Part shown: in pieces, positions 1 to 12,043 of the stretch | Numbering within the stretch: position 1 is the first letter of the stretch | How the letters are laid out: each line of letters opens with the position of its first letter | From: Auanema rhodensis | Taxonomy: Eukaryota; Nematoda; Chromadorea; Rhabditida; Rhabditidae | Length of the DNA: 64,000 bases | Reading direction: 5' to 3' | NCBI GenBank assembly: GCA_964057225.1 | Contig: OZ059896.1 | Location: forward strand, 18,782,501-18,846,500 | Notes under the pieces: generated by a model | What the model saw: the letters and a program-made list of their open reading frames with translations, nothing else | The model's database searches: none | Told to the model about the DNA's origin: nothing | Program-made: the position numbers and the translations under genes

Positions 1-275
1 TGATAGTTTACATGTTTTATGCTGTATTATCTCATACAATTGAAAAAAATACTAGCAGTAAAACAAATGCAGTGATGATATTCTCGAGAATGTTCCTATT
101 CAGAGTGAGAAAATATCAAAAATTTCAAGACGGTTTTCTCATAAGGTACTAAAATAAAAGTATTATTTCATATTATTATTTTTTCAGACCTAGAATCGAT
201 AAAAAAAATCAACTACATTTTAGTGAGTTACTAGGTTGGGTTATACAAATTGTCTAATTTGAATGCGATTTAAAT

Positions 276-348
276 GGCCTTGTGGCCTAATGGATAAGGC
301 GTCGGACTTCGGATCCGAAGATTGTAGGTTCGAGTCCTGCCAGGGTCG
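276..348 (+). tRNA. tRNA-Arg-TCG: tRNA-Arg (anticodon TCG), reference copy
   Basis: Inserts arginine at CGA codons. The 73 nt fold as a full cloverleaf. The acceptor stem pairs GGCCTTG with CAGGGTC (with G-T pairs); the discriminator base is G73. The D stem is GCCT/AGGC. The anticodon stem TCGGA/TCCGA is perfect, with loop CTTCGGA and TCG at 34-36. The T stem is GTAGG/CCTGC and the loop TTCGAGT. The internal Pol III promoter is intact: A box TGGCCTAATGG and B box GGTTCGAGTCC. A T6 run starts 4 nt after the gene. There is no intron and no encoded CCA. Confidence 0.97.
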
Positions 349-652
349 TTATTTTTTGTTTCAAAAAAATCATTACCTGATAGTTTACATGTTTTATTCT
401 GTATTATCTCATACAATTAAAAAAATACTAGCAGTAAAACAAATGCAGTGATAATATTCTCGAAAATGTTCCTATTCAGAGTGAGAAAGTATCAAAAATT
501 TCCCGAAGGTTTTCTCATAAGCTACTAAAAGAAAAGTATTATTTCATATTATTATTTTTTCAGACCTAGAATCGATAAAAAAAAATCAACTACATTTTAG
601 TGAGTTACTAGGTTGGGTTATACAAATTGTCTAATTTGAATGCGATTTAAAT

Positions 653-725
653 GGCCTTGTGGCCTAATGGATAAGGCGTCGGACTTCGGATCCGAAGATT
701 GTAGGTTCGAGTCCTGCCAGGGTCG
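653..725 (+). tRNA. tRNA-Arg-TCG: tRNA-Arg (TCG)
   Basis: Identical to the copy at 276-348. Confidence 0.96.
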
Positions 726-1029
726 TTATTTTTTGTTTCAAAACAATCATTACCTGATAGTTTACATGTTTTATTCTATATTATCTCATACAATTGAAAA
801 AAATACTAGCAGTAAAACAAATGCAGTGTTAATATTCTCGAGAATGTTCCTATTCAGAGTGAGAAAATATCGAAAATTTCCCGAAGCTTTTCTCATAAGG
901 TACTAAAATAAAAGTATTATTTCATATTATTATTTTTTCAGACCTAGAATCGATAAAAAAAATTAACTACATTTTAGTGAGTTACTGGGTTGGGTTATAC
1001 AAATTGTCTAATTAGAATGCGATTTAGAT

Positions 1030-1102
1030 GGCCTTGTGGTCTAATGGATAAGGCGTCGGACTTCGGATCCGAAGATTTTAGGTTCGAGTCCTGTCAGGGT
1101 CG
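1030..1102 (+). tRNA. tRNA-Arg-TCG: tRNA-Arg (TCG), variant
   Basis: Differs from the reference at C12T, G49T and C65T. The last two replace a G-C pair of the T stem with T-T. Confidence 0.9.
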
Positions 1103-1406
1103 TTATTTTTTGTTTTAAAAAAATCATTACCTGATAGTTTACATTTTTTATTCTGTATTATCTCATACAATTGAAAAAAATACTAGCAGTAAAACAAATG
1201 CAGTGTTAATATTCTCGAGAATGTTCCTATTCAGAGTGAGAAAATATCGAAAATTTCCCGAAGGTTTTCTCATAAGGTACTAAAATAAAAGTATTATTTC
1301 ATATTATTATTTTTTCAGACCTAGAATCGATAAAAAAAATTAACTACATTTTAGTGAGTTACTGGGTTGGGTTATACAAATTGTCTAATTAGAATGCGAT
1401 TTACAT

Positions 1407-1479
1407 GGCCTTGTGGTCTAATGGATAAGGCGTCGGACTTCGGATCCGAATGTTGTAGGTTCGAGTCCTGCCAGGGTTG
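1407..1479 (+). tRNA. tRNA-Arg-TCG: tRNA-Arg (TCG), variant
   Basis: C12T, variable loop AGATT changed to ATGTT, and C72T (G1-T72 pair). Anticodon arm intact. First unit of a four-unit block. Confidence 0.92.
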
Positions 1480-1783
1480 TTATTTTTTGTTTCAAAAAAA
1501 TCATTACCTGATAGTTTACATGTTTTATGCTGTATTATCTCATACAATTGAAAAAAATACTAGCAGTAAAACAAATGCAGTGATGATATTCTCGAGAATG
1601 TTCCTATTCAGAGTGAGAAAATATCAAAAATTTCAAGACGGTTTTCTCATAAGGTACTAAAATAAAAGTATTATTTCATATTATTATTTTTTCAGACCTA
1701 GAATCGATAAAAAAAATCAACTACATTTTAGTGAGTTACTAGGTTGGGTTATACAAATTGTCTAATTTGAATGCGATTTAAAT

Positions 1784-1856
1784 GGCCTTGTGGCCTAATG
1801 GATAAGGCGTCGGACTTCGGATCCGAAGATTGTAGGTTCGAGTCCTGCCAGGGTCG
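1784..1856 (+). tRNA. tRNA-Arg-TCG: tRNA-Arg (TCG)
   Basis: Identical to the reference copy. Confidence 0.96.
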
Positions 1857-2160
1857 TTATTTTTTGTTTCAAAACAATCATTACCTGATAGTTTACATGT
1901 TTTATTCTATATTATCTCATACAATTGAAAAAAATACTAGCAGTAAAACAAATGCAGTGTTAATATTCTCGAGAATGTTCCTATTCAGAGTGAGAAAATA
2001 TCGAAAATTTCCCGAAGCTTTTCTCATAAGGTACTAAAATAAAAGTATTATTTCATATTATTATTTTTTCAGACCTAGAATCGATAAAAAAAATTAACTA
2101 CATTTTAGTGAGTTACTGGGTTGGGTTATACAAATTGTCTAATTAGAATGCGATTTACAT

Positions 2161-2233
2161 GGCCTTGTGGCCTAATGGATAAGGCGTCGGACTTCGGATC
2201 CGAAGATTTTAGGTTCGAGTCCTGTCAGGGTCG
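2161..2233 (+). tRNA. tRNA-Arg-TCG: tRNA-Arg (TCG), variant
   Basis: G49T and C65T, giving a T-T mismatch at the foot of the T stem. Confidence 0.9.
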
Positions 2234-2538
2234 TTATTTTTTGTTTTAAAAAAATCATTACCTGATAGTTTACATTTTTTATTCTGTATTATCTCATACA
2301 ATTGAAAAAAATACTAGCAGTAAAACAAATGCAGTGATAATATTCTCGAAAATGTTCCTATTCAGAGTGAGAAAGTATCAAAAATTGCCCGAAGGTTTTC
2401 TCATAAGGTACTAAAAGAAAAGTATTATTTCATATTATTATTTTTTCAGACCTAGAATCGATAAAAAAAAATCAACTACATTTTAGTGAGTTACTAGGTT
2501 GGGTTATACAAATTGCCTAATTTGAATGCGATTTAAAT

Positions 2539-2611
2539 GGCCTTGTGGCCTAATGGATAAGGCGTCGGACTTCGGATCCGAAGATTGTAGGTTCGAGTCC
2601 TGCCAGGGTCG
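2539..2611 (+). tRNA. tRNA-Arg-TCG: tRNA-Arg (TCG)
   Basis: Identical to the reference copy. Confidence 0.96.
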
Positions 2612-2915
2612 TTATTTTTTGTTTCAAAACAATCATTACCTGATAGTTTACATGTTTTATTCTATATTATCTCATACAATTGAAAAAAATACTAGCAGTA
2701 AAACAAATGCAGTGTTAATATTCTCGAGAATGTTCCTATTCAGAGTGAGAAAATATCGAAAATTTCCCGAAGGTTTTCTCATAAGGTACTAAAATAAAAG
2801 TATTATTTCATATTATTATTTTTTCAGACCTAGAATCGATAAAAAAAATTAACTACATTTTAGTGAGTTACTGGGTTGGGTTATACAAATTGTCTAATTA
2901 GAATGCGATTTACAT

Positions 2916-2988
2916 GGCCTTGTGGTCTAATGGATAAGGCGTCGGATTTCGGATCCGAATGTTGTAGGTTCGAGTCCTGCCAGGGTTG
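2916..2988 (+). tRNA. tRNA-Arg-TCG: tRNA-Arg (TCG), variant
   Basis: C12T, C32T, variable loop ATGTT, C72T. Starts the second copy of the four-unit block. Confidence 0.92.
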
Positions 2989-3292
2989 TTATTTTTTGTT
3001 TCAAAAAAATCATTACCTGATAGTTTACATGTTTTATGCTGTATTATCTCATACAATTGAAAAAAATACTAGCAGTAAAACAAATGCAGTGATGATATTC
3101 TCGAGAATGTTCCTATTCAGAGTGAGAAAATATCAAAAATTTCAAGACGGTTTTCTCATAAGGTACTAAAATAAAAGTATTATTTCATATTATTATTTTT
3201 TCAGACCTAGAATCGATAAAAAAAATCAACTACATTTTAGTGAGTTACTAGGTTGGGTTATACAAATTGTCTAATTTGAATGCGATTTAAAT

Positions 3293-3365
3293 GGCCTTGT
3301 GGCCTAATGGATAAGGCGTCGGACTTCGGATCCGAAGATTGTAGGTTCGAGTCCTGCCAGGGTCG
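3293..3365 (+). tRNA. tRNA-Arg-TCG: tRNA-Arg (TCG)
   Basis: Identical to the reference copy. Confidence 0.96.
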
Positions 3366-3669
3366 TTATTTTTTGTTTCAAAACAATCATTACCTGATAG
3401 TTTACATGTTTTATTCTATATTATCTCATACAATTGAAAAAAATACTAGCAGTAAAACAAATGCAGTGTTAATATTCTCGAGAATGTTCCTATTCAGAGT
3501 GAGAAAATATCGAAAATTTCCCGAAGCTTTTCTCATAAGGTACTAAAATAAAAGTATTATTTCATATTATTATTTTTTCAGACCTAGAATCGATAAAAAA
3601 AATTAACTACATTTTAGTGAGTTACTGGGTTGGGTTATACAAATTGTCTAATTAGAATGCGATTTACAT

Positions 3670-3742
3670 GGCCTTGTGGCCTAATGGATAAGGCGTCGGA
3701 CTTCGGATCCGAAGATTTTAGGTTCGAGTCCTGTCAGGGTCG
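3670..3742 (+). tRNA. tRNA-Arg-TCG: tRNA-Arg (TCG), variant
   Basis: G49T and C65T, as at 2161. Confidence 0.9.
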
Positions 3743-4047
3743 TTATTTTTTGTTTTAAAAAAATCATTACCTGATAGTTTACATTTTTTATTCTGTATTA
3801 TCTCATACAATTGAAAAAAATACTAGCAGTAAAACAAATGCAGTGATAATATTCTCGAAAATGTTCCTATTCAGAGTGAGAAAGTATCAAAAATTGCCCG
3901 AAGGTTTTCTCATAAGGTACTAAAAGAAAAGTATTATTTCATATTATTATTTTTTCAGACCTAGAATCGATAAAAAAAAATCAACTACATTTTAGTGAGT
4001 TACTAGGTTGGGTTATACAAATTGTCTAATTTGAATGCGATTTAAAT

Positions 4048-4120
4048 GGCCTTGTGGCCTAATGGATAAGGCGTCGGACTTCGGATCCGAAGATTGTAGG
4101 TTCGAGTCCTGCCAGGGTCG
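4048..4120 (+). tRNA. tRNA-Arg-TCG: tRNA-Arg (TCG)
   Basis: Identical to the reference copy. Confidence 0.96.
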
Positions 4121-4424
4121 TTATTTTTTGTTTCAAAACAATCATTACCTGATAGTTTACATGTTTTATTCTATATTATCTCATACAATTGAAAAAAATA
4201 CTAGCAGTAAAACAAATGCAGTGTTAATATTCTCGAGAATGTTCCTATTCAGAGTGAGAAAATATCGAAAATTTCCCGAAGGTTTTCTCATAAGGTACTA
4301 AAATAAAAGTATTATTTCATATTATTATTTTTTCAGACCTAGAATCGATAAAAAAAATCAACTACATTTTAGTGAGTTACTAGGTTGGGTTATACAAATT
4401 GTCTAATTTGAATGCGATTTAAAT

Positions 4425-4497
4425 GGCCTTGTGGCCTAATGGATAAGGCGTCGGACTTCGGATCCGAAGATTGTAGGTTCGAGTCCTGCCAGGGTCG
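4425..4497 (+). tRNA. tRNA-Arg-TCG: tRNA-Arg (TCG)
   Basis: Identical to the reference copy. This block lacks the ATGTT-type unit that precedes it elsewhere. Confidence 0.96.
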
Positions 4498-4801
4498 TTA
4501 TTTTTTGTTTCAAAACAATCATTACCTGATAGTTTACATGTTTTATTCTATATTATCTCATACAATTGAAAAAAATACTAGCAGTAAAACAAATGCAGTG
4601 TTAATATTCTCGAGAATGTTCCTATTCAGAGTGAGAAAATATCGAAAATTTCCCGAAGCTTTTCTCATAAGGTACTAAAATAAAAGTATTATTTCATATT
4701 ATTATTTTTTCAGACCTAGAATCGATAAAAAAAATTAACTACATTTTAGTGAGTTACTGGGTTGGGTTATACAAATTGTCTAATTAGAATGCGATTTACA
4801 T

Positions 4802-4874
4802 GGCCTTGTGGCCTAATGGATAAGGCGTCGGACTTCGGATCCGAAGATTTTAGGTTCGAGTCCTGTCAGGGTCG
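4802..4874 (+). tRNA. tRNA-Arg-TCG: tRNA-Arg (TCG), variant
   Basis: G49T and C65T, as at 2161. Confidence 0.9.
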
Positions 4875-5179
4875 TTATTTTTTGTTTTAAAAAAATCATT
4901 ACCTGATAGTTTACATTTTTTATTCTGTATTATCTCATACAATTGAAAAAAATACTAGCAGTAAAACAAATGCAGTGATAATATTCTCGAAAATGTTCCT
5001 ATTCAGAGTGAGAAAGTATCAAAAATTGCCCGAAGGTTTTCTCATAAGGTACTAAAAGAAAAGTATTATTTCATATTATTATTTTTTCAGACCTAGAATC
5101 GATAAAAAAAAATCAACTACATTTTAGTGAGTTACTAGGTTGGGTTATACAAATTGCCTAATTTGAATGCGATTTAAAT

Positions 5180-5252
5180 GGCCTTGTGGCCTAATGGATA
5201 AGGCGTCGGACTTCGGATCCGAAGATTGTAGGTTCGAGTCCTGCCAGGGTCG
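5180..5252 (+). tRNA. tRNA-Arg-TCG: tRNA-Arg (TCG)
   Basis: Identical to the reference copy. Confidence 0.96.
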
Positions 5253-5556
5253 TTATTTTTTGTTTCAAAACAATCATTACCTGATAGTTTACATGTTTTA
5301 TTCTATATTATCTCATACAATTGAAAAAAATACTAGCAGTAAAACAAATGCAGTGTTAATATTCTCGAGAATGTTCCTATTCAGAGTGAGAAAATATCGA
5401 AAATTTCCCGAAGGTTTTCTCATAAGGTACTAAAATAAAAGTATTATTTCATATTATTATTTTTTCAGACCTAGAATCGATAAAAAAAATTAACTACATT
5501 TTAGTGAGTTACTGGGTTGGGTTATACAAATTGTCTAATTAGAATGCGATTTACAT

Positions 5557-5629
5557 GGCCTTGTGGTCTAATGGATAAGGCGTCGGATTTCGGATCCGAA
5601 TGTTGTAGGTTCGAGTCCTGCCAGGGTTG
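5557..5629 (+). tRNA. tRNA-Arg-TCG: tRNA-Arg (TCG), variant
   Basis: C12T, C32T, variable loop ATGTT, C72T; same type as 2916. Confidence 0.92.
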
Positions 5630-5933
5630 TTATTTTTTGTTTCAAAAAAATCATTACCTGATAGTTTACATGTTTTATGCTGTATTATCTCATACAATTG
5701 AAAAAAATACTAGCAGTAAAACAAATGCAGTGATGATATTCTCGAGAATGTTCCTATTCAGAGTGAGAAAATATCAAAAATTTCAAGACGGTTTTCTCAT
5801 AAGGTACTAAAATAAAAGTATTATTTCATATTATTATTTTTTCAGACCTAGAATCGATAAAAAAAATCAACTACATTTTAGTGAGTTACTAGGTTGGGTT
5901 ATACAAATTGTCTAATTTGAATGCGATTTAAAT

Positions 5934-6006
5934 GGCCTTGTGGCCTAATGGATAAGGCGTCGGACTTCGGATCCGAAGATTGTAGGTTCGAGTCCTGCCA
6001 GGGTCG
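5934..6006 (+). tRNA. tRNA-Arg-TCG: tRNA-Arg (TCG)
   Basis: Identical to the reference copy. Confidence 0.96.
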
Positions 6007-6310
6007 TTATTTTTTGTTTCAAAACAATCATTACCTGATAGTTTACATGTTTTATTCTATATTATCTCATACAATTGAAAAAAATACTAGCAGTAAAACA
6101 AATGCAGTGTTAATATTCTCGAGAATGTTCCTATTCAGAGTGAGAAAATATCGAAAATTTCCCGAAGCTTTTCTCATAAGGTACTAAAATAAAAGTATTA
6201 TTTCATATTATTATTTTTTCAGACCTAGAATCGATAAAAAAAATTAACTACATTTTAGTGAGTTACTGGGTTGGGTTATACAAATTGTCTAATTAGAATG
6301 CGATTTACAT

Positions 6311-6383
6311 GGCCTTGTGGTCTAATGGATAAGGCGTCGGGCTTCGGATCCGAATGTTGTAGGTTCGAGTCCTGCCAGGGTCG
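6311..6383 (+). tRNA. tRNA-Arg-TCG: tRNA-Arg (TCG), variant
   Basis: C12T, A31G (G-T pair closing the anticodon stem) and variable loop ATGTT; C72 retained. Confidence 0.92.
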
Positions 6384-6687
6384 TTATTTTTTGTTTCAAA
6401 AAAATCATTACCTGATAGTTTACATGTTTTATTCTGTATTATCTCATACAATTAAAAAAATACTAGCAGTAAAACAAATGCAGTGATAATATTCTCGAAA
6501 ATGTTCCTATTCAGAGTGAGAAAGTATCAAAAATTTCCCGAAGGTTTTCTCATAAGCTACTAAAAGAAAAGTATTATTTCATATTATTATTTTTTCAGAC
6601 CTAGAATCGATAAAAAAAAATCAACTACATTTTAGTGAGTTACTGGGTTGGGGTATACAAATTGTCTAATTTGAATGCGATTTAAAT

Positions 6688-6760
6688 GGCCTTGTGGCCT
6701 AATGGATAAGGCGTCGGACTTCGGATCCGAAGATTGTAGGTTCGAGTCCTGCCAGGGTCG
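6688..6760 (+). tRNA. tRNA-Arg-TCG: tRNA-Arg (TCG)
   Basis: Identical to the reference copy; preceded by GGGGTATAC instead of GGGTTATAC. Confidence 0.96.
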
Positions 6761-7065
6761 TTATTTTTTGTTTTAAAAAAATCATTACCTGATAGTTTAC
6801 ATTTTTTATTCTATATTATCTCATACAATTGAAAAAAATACTAGCAGTAAAACAAATGCAGTGATAATATTCTCGAAAATGTTCCTATTCAGAGTGAGAA
6901 AGTATCAAAAATTTCCCGAAGGTTTTCTCATAAGCTACTAAAAGAAAAGTATTATTTCATATTATTATTTTTTCAGACCTAGAATCGATAAAAAAAAATC
7001 AACTACATTTTAGTGAGTTACTGGGTTGGGGTATACAAATTGTCTAATTTGAATGCGATTTAAAT

Positions 7066-7138
7066 GGCCTTGTGGCCTAATGGATAAGGCGTCGGACTTC
7101 GGATCCGAAGATTGTAGGTTCGAGTCCTGCCAGGGTCG
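7066..7138 (+). tRNA. tRNA-Arg-TCG: tRNA-Arg (TCG)
   Basis: Identical to the reference copy; same GGGGTATAC leader as 6688. Confidence 0.96.
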
Positions 7139-7443
7139 TTATTTTTTGTTTTAAAAAAATCATTACCTGATAGTTTACATTTTTTATTCTATATTATCTC
7201 ATACAATTGAAAAAAATACTAGCAGTAAAACAAATGCAGTGTTAATATTCTCGAGAATGTTCCTATTCAGAGTGAGAAAATATCAAAAATTTCAAGACGG
7301 TTTTCTCATAAGGTACTAAAATAAAAGTATTATTTCATATTATTATTTTTTCAGACCTAGAATCGATAAAAAAAAATCAACTACATTTTAGTGAGTTACT
7401 AGGTTGGGTTATACAAATTGTCTAATTAGAATGCGATTTACAT

Positions 7444-7516
7444 GGCCTTGTGGCCTAATGGATAAGGCGTCGGATTTCGGATCCGAATGTTGTAGGTTCG
7501 AGTCCTGCCAGGGTTG
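7444..7516 (+). tRNA. tRNA-Arg-TCG: tRNA-Arg (TCG), variant
   Basis: C32T, variable loop ATGTT, C72T; D stem as reference. Confidence 0.92.
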
Positions 7517-7820
7517 TTATTTTTTGTTTCAAAAAAATCATTACCTGATAGTTTACATGTTTTATGCTGTATTATCTCATACAATTGAAAAAAATACTAG
7601 CAGTAAAACAAATGCAGTGATGATATTCTCGAGAATGTTCCTATTCAGAGTGAGAAAATATCAAAAATTTCAAGACGGTTTTCTCATAAGGTACTAAAAT
7701 AAAAGTATTATTTCATATTATTATTTTTTCAGACCTAGAATCGATAAAAAAAATCAACTACATTTTAGTGAGTTACTGGGTTGGGTTATACAAATTGTCT
7801 AATTAGAATGCGATTTACAT

Positions 7821-7893
7821 GGCCTTGTGGCCTAATGGATAAGGCGTCGGACTTCGGATCCGAAGATTTTAGGTTCGAGTCCTGTCAGGGTCG
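7821..7893 (+). tRNA. tRNA-Arg-TCG: tRNA-Arg (TCG), variant
   Basis: G49T and C65T, as at 2161. Confidence 0.9.
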
Positions 7894-8198
7894 TTATTTT
7901 TTGTTTTAAAAAAATCATTACCTGATAGTTTACATTTTTTATTCTGTATTATCTCATACAATTGAAAAAAATACTAGCAGTAAAACAAATGCAGTGATAA
8001 TATTCTCGAAAATGTTCCTATTCAGAGTGAGAAAGTATCAAAAATTGCCCGAAGGTTTTCTCATAAGGTACTAAAAGAAAAGTATTATTTCATATTATTA
8101 TTTTTTCAGACCTAGAATCGATAAAAAAAAATCAACTACATTTTAGTGAGTTACTAGGTTGGGTTATACAAATTGTCTAATTTGAATGCGATTTAAAT

Positions 8199-8271
8199 GG
8201 CCTTGTGGCCTAATGGATAAGGCGTCGGACTTCGGATCCGAAGATTGTAGGTTCGAGTCCTGCCAGGGTCG
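8199..8271 (+). tRNA. tRNA-Arg-TCG: tRNA-Arg (TCG)
   Basis: Identical to the reference copy. Confidence 0.96.
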
Positions 8272-8575
8272 TTATTTTTTGTTTCAAAACAATCATTACC
8301 TGATAGTTTACATGTTTTATTCTATATTATCTCATACAATTGAAAAAAATACTAGCAGTAAAACAAATGCAGTGTTAATATTCTCGAGAATGTTCCTATT
8401 CAGAGTGAGAAAATATCGAAAATTTCCCGAAGGTTTTCTCATAAGGTACTAAAATAAAAGTATTATTTCATATTATTATTTTTTCAGACCTAGAATCGAT
8501 AAAAAAAATTAACTACATTTTAGTGAGTTACTGGGTTGGGTTATACAAATTGTCTAATTAGAATGCGATTTACAT

Positions 8576-8648
8576 GGCCTTGTGGTCTAATGGATAAGGC
8601 GTCGGACTTCGGATCCGAATGTTGTAGGTTCGAGTCCTGCCAGGGTTG
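8576..8648 (+). tRNA. tRNA-Arg-TCG: tRNA-Arg (TCG), variant
   Basis: C12T, variable loop ATGTT, C72T. The downstream T run is longer (T8) than in other units. Confidence 0.92.
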
Positions 8649-8952
8649 TTTTTTTTTGTTTCAAAAAAATCATTACCTGATAGTTTACATGTTTTATGCT
8701 GTATTATCTCATACAATTGAAAAAAATACTAGCAGTAAAACAAATGCAGTGATGATATTCTCGAGAATGTTCCTATTCAGAGTGAGAAAATATCAAAAAT
8801 TTCAAGACGGTTTTCTCATAAGGTACTAAAATAAAAGTATTATTTCATATTATTATTTTTTCAGACCTAGAATCGATAAAAAAAATCAACTACATTTTAG
8901 TGAGTTACTAGGTTGGGTTATACAAATTGTCTAATTTGAATGCGATTTAAAT

Positions 8953-9025
8953 GGCCTTGTGGCCTAATGGATAAGGCGTCGGACTTCGGATCCGAAGATT
9001 GTAGGTTCGAGTCCTGCCAGGGTCG
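8953..9025 (+). tRNA. tRNA-Arg-TCG: tRNA-Arg (TCG)
   Basis: Identical to the reference copy. Confidence 0.96.
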
Positions 9026-9329
9026 TTATTTTTTGTTTCAAAAAAATCATTACCTGATAGTTTACATGTTTTATTCTGTATTATCTCATACAATTAAAAA
9101 AATACTAGCAGTAAAACAAATGCAGTGATAATATTCTCGAAAATGTTCCTATTCAGAGTGAGAAAGTATCAAAAATTTCCCGAAGGTTTTCTCATAAGCT
9201 ACTAAAAGAAAAGTATTATTTCATATTATTATTTTTTCAGACCTAGAATCGATAAAAAAAAATCAACTACATTTTAGTGAGTTACTGGGTTGGGGTATAC
9301 AAATTGTCTAATTTGAATGCGATTTAAAT

Positions 9330-9402
9330 GGCCTTGTGGCCTAATGGATAAGGCGTCGGACTTCGGATCCGAAGATTGTAGGTTCGAGTCCTGCCAGGGT
9401 CG
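9330..9402 (+). tRNA. tRNA-Arg-TCG: tRNA-Arg (TCG)
   Basis: Identical to the reference copy. Confidence 0.96.
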
Positions 9403-9706
9403 TTATTTTTTGTTTTAAAAAAATCATTACCTGATAGTTTACATTTTTTATTCTGTATTATCTCATACAATTGAAAAAAATACTAGCAGTAAAACAAATG
9501 CAGTGATAATATTCTCGAGAATGTTCCTATTCAGAGTGAGAAAATATCAAAAATTTCAAGACGGTTTTCTCATAAGGTACTAAAATAAAAGTATTATTTC
9601 ATATTATTATTTTTTCAGACCTAGAATCGATAAAAAAAATCAACTACATTTTAGTGAGTTACTAGGTTGGGTTATACAAATTGTCTAATTTGAATGCGAT
9701 TTAAAT

Positions 9707-9779
9707 GGCCTTGTGGCCTAATGGATAAGGCGTCGGATTTCGGATCCGAAGATTGTAGGTTCGAGTCCTGCCAGGGTCG
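9707..9779 (+). tRNA. tRNA-Arg-TCG: tRNA-Arg (TCG), variant
   Basis: C32T only. Confidence 0.94.
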
Positions 9780-10083
9780 TTATTTTTTGTTTCAAAACAA
9801 TCATTACCTGATAGTTTACATGTTTTATTCTATATTATCTCATACAATTGAAAAAAATACTAGCAGTAAAACAAATGCAGTGTTAATATTCTCGAGAATG
9901 TTCCTATTCAGAGTGAGAAAATATCGAAAATTTCCCGAAGGTTTTCTCATAAGGTACTAAAATAAAAGTATTATTTCATATTATTATTTTTTCAGACCTA
10001 GAATCGATAAAAAAAATTAACTACATTTTAGTGAGTTACTGGGTTGGGTTATACAAATTGTCTAATTAGAATGCGATTTACAT

Positions 10084-10156
10084 GGCCTTGTGGCCTAATG
10101 AATAAGGCGTCGGACTTCGGATCCGAAGATTGTAGGTTCGAGTCCTGCCAGGGTCG
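10084..10156 (+). tRNA. tRNA-Arg-TCG: tRNA-Arg (TCG), variant
   Basis: One change: the second G of the D-loop GG pair (position 18 here) is A. This weakens the D-loop/T-loop contact and the A box. Confidence 0.85.
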
Positions 10157-10461
10157 TTATTTTTTGTTTCAAAACAATCATTACCTGATAGTTTACATGT
10201 TTTATTCTATATTATCTCATACAATTGAAAAGAATACTAGCAGTAAAACAAATGCAGTGTTAATATTCTCGAAAATGTTCCTATTCAAAGTGAGAAAGTA
10301 TCAAAAATTTCCCGAAGGTTTTCTCATAAGGTACTAAAAGAAAAGTATTATTTCATATTATTATTTTTTCAGACCTAGAATCGATAAAAAAAAATCAACT
10401 ACATTTTAGTGAGTTACTAGGTTGGGTTATACAAATTGTCTAATTAGAATGCGATTTAGAT

Positions 10462-10534
10462 GGCCTTGTGGTCTAATGGATAAGGCGTCGGACTTCGGAT
10501 CCGAAGATTTTAGGTTCGAGTCCTGCCAGGGTCG
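10462..10534 (+). tRNA. tRNA-Arg-TCG: tRNA-Arg (TCG), variant
   Basis: C12T and G49T (T-C mismatch in the T stem). Confidence 0.9.
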
Positions 10535-10838
10535 TTATTTTTTGTTTTAAAAAAATCATTACCTGATAGTTTACATTTTTTATTCTGTATTATCTCATAC
10601 AATTGAAAAAAATACTAGCAGTAAAACAAATGCAGTAATAATATTCTCGAAAATGTTCCTATTCAGAGTGAGAAAGTATCAAAAATTTCCCGAAGGTTTT
10701 CTCATAAGGTACTAAAAGAAAAGTATTATTTCATATTATTTTTTTTTCAGACCTAGAATCGATAAAAAAAATCAACTACATTTTAGTGAGTTACTAGGTT
10801 GGGTTATACAAATTGTCTAATTAGAAAGCGATTTAGAT

Positions 10839-10911
10839 GGCCTTGTGGTCTAATGGATAAGGCTTCGGACTTCGGATCCGAAGATTTTAGGTTCGAGTCC
10901 TGCCAGGGTCG
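10839..10911 (+). tRNA. tRNA-Arg-TCG: tRNA-Arg (TCG), variant
   Basis: C12T, G26T and G49T. Confidence 0.88.
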
Positions 10912-11216
10912 TTATTTTTTGTTTTAAAAAAATCATTACCTGATAGTTTACATTTTTTATTCTGTATTATCTCATACAATTGAAAAAAATACTAGCAGTA
11001 AAACAAATGTAGTGATAATATTCTCGAAAATGTTCCTATTCAGAGTGAGAAAGTATCAAAAATTGCCCGAAGGTTTTCTCATAAGGTACTAAAAGAATAG
11101 TATTATTTCATATCATTATTTTTTCAGACCTAGAATCGATAAAAAAAAATCAACTACATTTTAGTGAGTTACTAGGTTGGGTTATACAAATTGTCTAATT
11201 TGAATGCGATTTAAAT

Positions 11217-11289
11217 GGCCTTGTGGCCTAATGGATAAGGCGTCGGACTTCGGATCCGAAGATTGTAGGTTCGAGTCCTGCCAGGGTCG
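11217..11289 (+). tRNA. tRNA-Arg-TCG: tRNA-Arg (TCG)
   Basis: Identical to the reference copy. Confidence 0.96.
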
Positions 11290-11593
11290 TTATTTTTTGT
11301 TTCAAAACAATCGTTACCTGATAGTTTACATGTTTTATTCTATATTATCTCATACAATTGAAAAAAATACTAACAGTAAAACAAATGCAGTGTTAATATT
11401 CTCGAGAATGTTCCTATTCAGAGTGAGAAAATATCGAAAATTTCCCGAAGGTTTTCTCATAAGGTACTAAAATAAAAGTATTATTTCATATTATTATTTT
11501 TTCAGACCTAGAATCGATAAAAAAAATTAACTACATTTTAGTGAGTTACTGGGTTGGGTTATACAAATTGTCTAATTAGAATGCGATTTACAT

Positions 11594-11666
11594 GGCCTTG
11601 TGGTCTAATGGATAAGGCGTCGGACTTCGGATCCGAATGTTGTAGGTTCGAGTCCTGCCAGGGTTG
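11594..11666 (+). tRNA. tRNA-Arg-TCG: tRNA-Arg (TCG), variant
   Basis: C12T, variable loop ATGTT, C72T. First unit of a block repeated at 19504 and 33421. Confidence 0.92.
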
Positions 11667-11970
11667 TTATTTTTTGTTTCAAAAAAATCATTACCTGATA
11701 GTTTACATGTTTTATGCTGTATTATCTCATACAATTGAAAAAAATACTAGCAGTAAAACAAATGCAGTGATGATATTCTCGAGAATGTTCCTATTCAGAG
11801 TGAGAAAATATCAAAAATTTCCCGACGGTTTTCTCATAAGGTACTAAAATAAAAGTATTATTTCATATTATTATTTTTTCAGACCTAGAATCGATAAAAA
11901 AAATAAACTACATTTTAGTGAGTTACTGGGTTGGGTTATACAAATTGTCTAATTAGAATGCGATTTACAT

Positions 11971-12043
11971 GGCCTTGTGGCCTAATGGATAAGGCGTCGA
12001 ACTTCGGATCCGAAGATTGTAGGTTCGAGTCCTGCCAGGGTCG
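11971..12043 (+). tRNA. tRNA-Arg-TCG: tRNA-Arg (TCG), variant
   Basis: G30A puts an A-C mismatch in the middle of the anticodon stem. The same change recurs at 16491, 19881 and 33798. Confidence 0.85.

Noticed and set aside
263..451. Short plus-strand frames of 62-97 codons in nearly every array unit (and similar minus-strand ones such as 32997-33185)
   Set aside because: They read straight through the tRNA gene and its spacer, vary in length with each spacer indel, and many begin with non-ATG codons or overlap the tRNA. They are by-products of a repeated tRNA unit.
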